Source: Firmicutes bacterium UBA2595 (GTDB taxonomy: Bacteria; Bacillota; Thermincolia; Thermincolales; UBA2595). From it: a DNA stretch of 8,758 nt. The DNA lies in the NCBI GenBank assembly GCA_002339745.1, contig DDKP01000095.1, forward strand, positions 3,787 through 12,544. The letters are read 5' to 3'. Below, one piece after another: positions 6,289 to 8,758 of this stretch (positions are counted from its first letter, which is position 1; every line of letters begins with the position of its first letter). Under the pieces are notes generated by a model. The model saw nothing but the letters and a program-made list of their open reading frames with translations, was not told the DNA's origin and did not search any database. A program made the translations under genes and the position numbers.

Positions 6289-6309
6289 CCGGAACAGTGT
6301 TCAATTGAC
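6278..6309. other. Inverted repeat between anfO and modA
   Basis: GTCAAT (6278-6283) and ATTGAC (6304-6309) are perfect reverse complements 20 bases apart, and the interval contains GTTAAC and a GAAC-AGT-GTTC mini-hairpin. It overlaps the anfO stop and lies just before the modA ribosome binding site. It could be an mRNA hairpin or a regulator site, and could also be chance. It does not resemble the E. coli ModE box. Confidence 0.35.
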
Positions 6310-6310
6310 G

Positions 6311-6318
6311 GGGGGGAG
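6311..6318 (+). promoter_or_regulatory. Ribosome binding site deciding the modA start
   Basis: GGGGGGAG lies seven bases before ATG 6326. An in-frame TTG at 6305 lies upstream of this site; starting at ATG gives a normal lipoprotein signal peptide. Confidence 0.75.
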
Positions 6319-6325
6319 CAGGGCA

Positions 6326-7093
6326 ATGAGAAAATACTTTATATTATTACTTGCCACCATAATGACTCTCGTTTTCGGCAGCGGCTGTTCCAACAGCGGG
6401 ACAGACCGCACGGTTATCAACATATCAGCAGCCATCAGTTTCAAAGATGTATTAAATGAAGTCAAAGCAATATATGAAGCAAAGAATCCCGGAACCCGCC
6501 TGAACTTTAATTTTGCTTCATCCGGAACCCTCCAGCGCCAGATAGAGCAGGGGGCGCCGGTGGACCTTTTCATTTCGGCCGGAACCGGACAGATGGATCT
6601 CCTGCTGAACAAAGGGCTGGTAAATAACCCCCGGATTATTGCCGGTAACGAGCTGGTGCTGATTTTACCGGCGAATCTGGAAATGACCGTAACTAACCTG
6701 CGACAGCTGACCGGCCGCGAGTTCGGGCAGATTGCCATCGGCGATCCGGAAACGGTGCCGGCGGGCAAATATGCCAAAGAAGCGTTGAAAAAGGCGGCTA
6801 TCTGGGATGAAATATATCGAAAGCTGGTCATGGCCAAAGATGTCCGGCAGGTGCTGATATACGTGGAAACAGGCAATGTCGACGCCGGACTGGTTTACAA
6901 GACGGACGCCGCGGTTGCCAAAAAGGCCGTGGTTGCATTGACGGTGCCTAAACAATACCACTCCGAAATTCTTTACCCTGCGGCGGTGGTCAAATCATCG
7001 GAAAAAACGGTTCAGGCGGAGGAGTTTTTGAATTTCATGCAAACCGAAGAAGCCCGGGCTATTTTGAAAAAATACGGCTTCAATCGTTATTAG
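6326..7093 (+). CDS. modA: Molybdate ABC transporter substrate-binding lipoprotein ModA
   Basis: Captures molybdate (often also tungstate) outside the membrane and passes it to ModBC. The 255-residue product starts with a lipoprotein signal peptide: M-R-K, a hydrophobic core (about 5-17) and lipobox G-S-G-C with Cys21 as the predicted lipidated residue. A lipid anchor is usual for binding proteins of Gram-positive bacteria. Family landmarks are S-A-A-I-S-F-K-D (34-41, Ser38), FASSGTLQRQIEQGAPVDLFISA (63-85), IGDPETVPAGKYAKEAL (138-154), V-E-T-G-N-V-D-A-G-L-V-Y (180-191, Tyr191 at the place of the E. coli oxyanion-ligand Tyr) and the end I-L-K-K-Y-G-F. The pattern fits ModA rather than the tungstate-binding TupA or WtpA families. 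It is followed by modB after 33 bp. Its position in the nif run ties molybdate uptake to cofactor synthesis. Confidence 0.95.
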   Translation: MRKYFILLLATIMTLVFGSGCSNSGTDRTVINISAAISFKDVLNEVKAIYEAKNPGTRLNFNFASSGTLQRQIEQGAPVDLFISAGTGQMDLLLNKGLVNNPRIIAGNELVLILPANLEMTVTNLRQLTGREFGQIAIGDPETVPAGKYAKEALKKAAIWDEIYRKLVMAKDVRQVLIYVETGNVDAGLVYKTDAAVAKKAVVALTVPKQYHSEILYPAAVVKSSEKTVQAEEFLNFMQTEEARAILKKYGFNRY

Positions 7094-7110
7094 CGCCGCT
7101 TGGTTACCAG

Positions 7111-7120
7111 GGAAGGGGGG
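7111..7120 (+). promoter_or_regulatory. Ribosome binding site deciding the modB start
   Basis: GGAAGGGGGG lies six bases before ATG 7127. An in-frame TTG at 7100 precedes it and would place this site inside the gene, so ATG 7127 is preferred. Confidence 0.75.
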
Positions 7121-7126
7121 ACCGGT

Positions 7127-7846
7127 ATGGACTTGAGTCCAATTGTTATTTCGTTAAAGGTGGCTTTGATATCTACGGTAATCGCGGCAGTTACCGGCAC
7201 CGGAGCGGCTTGGGCTATGCATGTATTCCGGATTCCGGGGAAAAACCTTCTGGAAACGGTTATTGGGTTGCCGCTGGTCTTGCCGCCGACAGTTATTGGC
7301 TTTGGACTTCTGCTGGTTTTCAGCAGGAATGGGATTATAGGTTCCTTCCTTGAAGACAAACTTCACTTCCAGGTGATGTTTACGTGGTGGGCAGCTGTTA
7401 TTGCCTCATTTGTGGTATCACTGCCGTTGATGTACCGAAGCGCCAAGGCGGGATTTGAATCTGTCGACAAAAATTATGAACGTGCTGCCCGTACGTTAGG
7501 CTCGTCTGAATGGAGGGTTTTTTATACTGTCACCCTGCCGCTGGCCTGGCCGGGAGTTCTGGCGGGTGTTTTCCTGGCTTTTGCCAGGGCTTTAGGCGAA
7601 TTTGGCGCTACGCTAATGCTGGCCGGGAATATTCCCGGCCAAACTCAGACTATCCCCCTTGCCATTTACTTTGCCGCCGAATCAGGCGATCTTGGCGCTG
7701 CCGGTTACCTGGTGTCTTTCATTTTAGTGGTCTCATTTCTTATTACATATTCGTTAAACACCTGGTTAGGAAGGATTAATGGTGTTATCAGGCTGGGAAG
7801 GGGTGGCGGCAATGCTGGAAGTGGATATCAAAAAATACTTACCTGA
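7127..7846 (+). CDS. modB: Molybdate ABC transporter permease ModB
   Basis: Membrane-spanning subunit of the molybdate importer. The 239-residue product has about five hydrophobic segments (roughly 9-31, 50-66, 85-104, 141-158, 193-212), the usual number and size for ModB. The family segment L-P-L-V-L-P-P-T-V-I-G-F is at 48-59. The cytoplasmic EAA loop, which docks with the ATPase, starts at about 117 (Y-E-R-A-A-R-T-L-G) and ends in V-T-L-P (135-138). F-A-R-A-L-G-E-F-G-A-T (152-162) and G-N-I-P-G-Q-T-Q-T-I-P (167-177) are typical of ModB. The C-terminal tail after about 215 is Gly- and Arg-rich and overlaps the start of modC by 35 bp, which suggests translational coupling of permease and ATPase. 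Confidence 0.95.
   Translation: MDLSPIVISLKVALISTVIAAVTGTGAAWAMHVFRIPGKNLLETVIGLPLVLPPTVIGFGLLLVFSRNGIIGSFLEDKLHFQVMFTWWAAVIASFVVSLPLMYRSAKAGFESVDKNYERAARTLGSSEWRVFYTVTLPLAWPGVLAGVFLAFARALGEFGATLMLAGNIPGQTQTIPLAIYFAAESGDLGAAGYLVSFILVVSFLITYSLNTWLGRINGVIRLGRGGGNAGSGYQKILT
7798..7806 (+). promoter_or_regulatory. Ribosome binding site deciding the modC start
   Basis: AAGGGGTGG lies five bases before ATG 7812. An in-frame ATG at 7779 has only a weaker AAGGA (7771-7775) ahead of it and would add eleven residues not typical of ModC. The site lies inside the 3' end of modB. Confidence 0.7.
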
Positions 7847-8522
7847 TTTTTGCCTTGAAGCTCATTTTACCATCGGTGATGGAATCATGGTCCTGTCTGG
7901 CCCCTCCGGCGCCGGGAAAACTACCTTGCTGCACTGCATATCGGGGCTGATTGCTCCGGACTGGGGTCATATCTCTTTAAACGGCCGTACCTTTTTCGCG
8001 GCAGGACAGAAGTATATTGTGCCGGCCCGCTTGCGAAACATCGGCTATGTTTTTCAGGATTATGCCTTGTTTCCTCATATGACAGTGAAACAAAATGCGG
8101 TTTACGGAGTTAAAGGATGCAAGGGGAAACAGGAAAGGTACAAACTTTCTGTCCTGGAAGTGCTTGAAATGCTCAAGATTACGCACCTTCAAAACCGCTA
8201 CCCGGATCAACTGTCCGGTGGCGAAAAACAGCGGGTGGCTATAGCCAGAGCTTTGATGACCGAACCTGATTTGCTGCTCCTGGATGAACCGCTATCGGCA
8301 TTAGATGATCAGACGAGGGCACAGCTGCGCCGGGAATTGAAGGAACTGCAGCGGCGCTGGAAAATCCCCTTCGTGGTAGTGACTCATAGCCGGAATGATT
8401 TAAAGGTCCTCGCTGACCAAACCGTGTTTTTAGTTAACGGTAAACAATATTGTCAGGTTACTAAAGTGGCCGAGCAAACCTCTGATTTATCTTTCGCCCT
8501 CGGGCAAAGAGAAAGAGACTAA
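7812..8522 (+). CDS. modC: Molybdate ABC transporter ATP-binding protein ModC (short form, no TOBE/MOP domain)
   Basis: ATPase that powers molybdate import through ModB. From ATG 7812 it has 236 residues and begins M-L-E-V-D-I-K-K, as ModC usually does. All nucleotide-binding motifs are intact: Walker A GPSGAGKT (30-37), Q-loop Gln82 in V-F-Q-D-Y-A-L-F-P, signature LSGGEKQR (133-140), Walker B LLLLDE (153-158), D-loop S-A-L-D (161-164) and switch His191. The protein ends about 45 residues after the H-loop. E. coli ModC is about 350 residues because of a C-terminal TOBE/MOP domain that binds molybdate and can inhibit transport; that domain is absent here, and the frame ends naturally at TAA 8520-8522. 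The identity rests on its position after modAB and on its N-terminus, since ATPases without the domain are otherwise hard to assign. Confidence 0.92.
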   Translation: MLEVDIKKYLPDFCLEAHFTIGDGIMVLSGPSGAGKTTLLHCISGLIAPDWGHISLNGRTFFAAGQKYIVPARLRNIGYVFQDYALFPHMTVKQNAVYGVKGCKGKQERYKLSVLEVLEMLKITHLQNRYPDQLSGGEKQRVAIARALMTEPDLLLLDEPLSALDDQTRAQLRRELKELQRRWKIPFVVVTHSRNDLKVLADQTVFLVNGKQYCQVTKVAEQTSDLSFALGQRERD

Positions 8523-8551
8523 GAAGGTAAGGAAACTAAGAAGGTATGGAA
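8518..8551. repeat. Tandem 17-bp duplication across the modC stop, before nifV
   Basis: Two adjacent 17-bp units, ACTAAGAAGGTAAGGAA (8518-8534) and 8535-8551, differ at one base (16 of 17 identical). The first contains the modC stop TAA. The duplication fills most of the 42-bp gap before nifV but ends before the nifV ribosome binding site (AGGGG, 8554-8558). Confidence 0.8.
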
Positions 8552-8564
8552 AAAGGGGATAATA

Positions 8565-8758
8565 ATGGATAATATTATGATTGTGGATACAACGTTGAAG
8601 GATGGTGAGCAGGCAGCAGGGATCGTGTTTTCAGCATCCGAAAAGATTACCATTGCCAAAATGCTGGACCAGGCCGGAGTCCACCAAATCGAGGCGGGCA
8701 TCCCGGCCATGGGCCGGGAAGAGCAGCGGATGATTAAGGAAATCGTCAGCCTGGGGCT
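8565..8758 (+). CDS. nifV: Homocitrate synthase NifV, N-terminal part (3' end outside window)
   Basis: NifV condenses acetyl-CoA with 2-oxoglutarate to homocitrate, the organic part of FeMo-co. ATG 8565 is six bases after AGGGG (8554-8558). The frame stays open to the window end, giving 64 complete codons of a protein usually near 380 residues. V-D-T-T-L-K-D-G-E-Q (7-16) is the catalytic motif of the DRE-TIM metallolyase family, and V-H-Q-I-E-A-G-I-P-A-M-G (39-50) is characteristic of NifV and related homocitrate synthases. Asp13 (metal ligand) and Gln16 are present, but position 12, an Arg in nearly all members, is Lys (AAG, 8598-8600). Its place after modABC completes a set of Mo and homocitrate supply genes. 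Isopropylmalate or citramalate synthase is possible from so short a fragment but less likely here. Confidence 0.9.
   Translation, partial: MDNIMIVDTTLKDGEQAAGIVFSASEKITIAKMLDQAGVHQIEAGIPAMGREEQRMIKEIVSLG

Noticed and set aside
6278..6309. ModE operator ahead of modA
   Set aside because: The inverted repeat does not match the ATCG-TATATA pattern of E. coli ModE sites; kept only as an unassigned inverted repeat.
7510..7779. Second + strand frame of 89 codons within modB
   Set aside because: Out-of-frame shadow of modB, without a ribosome binding site or family resemblance.
7779..7811. Longer ModC starting at ATG 7779
   Set aside because: The site before ATG 7812 is stronger and the shorter N-terminus matches ModC; the longer form would overlap modB by 68 bp.

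Overview
The window is the middle and downstream part of a molybdenum-nitrogenase (nif) gene cluster. Every gene lies on the + strand with short gaps or overlaps, so it is probably one transcription unit or a few overlapping ones. The closest overall fit is a Gram-positive anaerobe of the Clostridia, with a Desulfotomaculum/Pelotomaculum-like lineage as my best guess. This rests on strong GGAGG-type ribosome binding sites, GTG start use, a short clostridial-type NifK C-terminus, a [2Fe-2S] ferredoxin very like that of Clostridium pasteurianum, a NifB fused to a NifX-like domain, and roughly even base composition. The genus is inference.

Layout: 1-942 is the C-terminal two thirds of nifK (the start lies outside the window). 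A 143-bp spacer follows, with a large inverted repeat built from 7-bp units. Then come nifE (1086-2447), nifN (2515-3903) and nifB (3968-5263), a thioredoxin-fold [2Fe-2S] ferredoxin (5292-5603), an AnfO-family protein (5653-6288), modA, modB and modC (6326-8522), and the 5' end of nifV (8565 to the window end). The longest gene-free stretch is 143 bp. I see no RNA genes, CRISPR array, transposase or convincing terminator.

How the genes work together: NifB makes the Fe-S-C core (NifB-co/L-cluster), and NifEN is the scaffold on which it matures. ModABC brings in molybdate and NifV makes homocitrate, the two remaining FeMo-co components. NifK is the beta subunit of the MoFe protein that receives the finished cofactor. 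The ferredoxin is of a type known to interact with nitrogenase. AnfO is named from Fe-only nitrogenase systems, and its job here is open.

The biology is largely a known system. The least explained signals are: (i) a family of tandem 7-bp repeats at the 3' ends of nifK, nifE, nifN and the ferredoxin gene, several of which supply the stop codon itself; (ii) an AnfO protein inside a Mo-type cluster; (iii) a Lys in place of the near-invariant Arg in the catalytic motif of NifV; (iv) a ModC with no C-terminal molybdate-sensing domain; and (v) a possible internal translation start for the NifX-like half of NifB.
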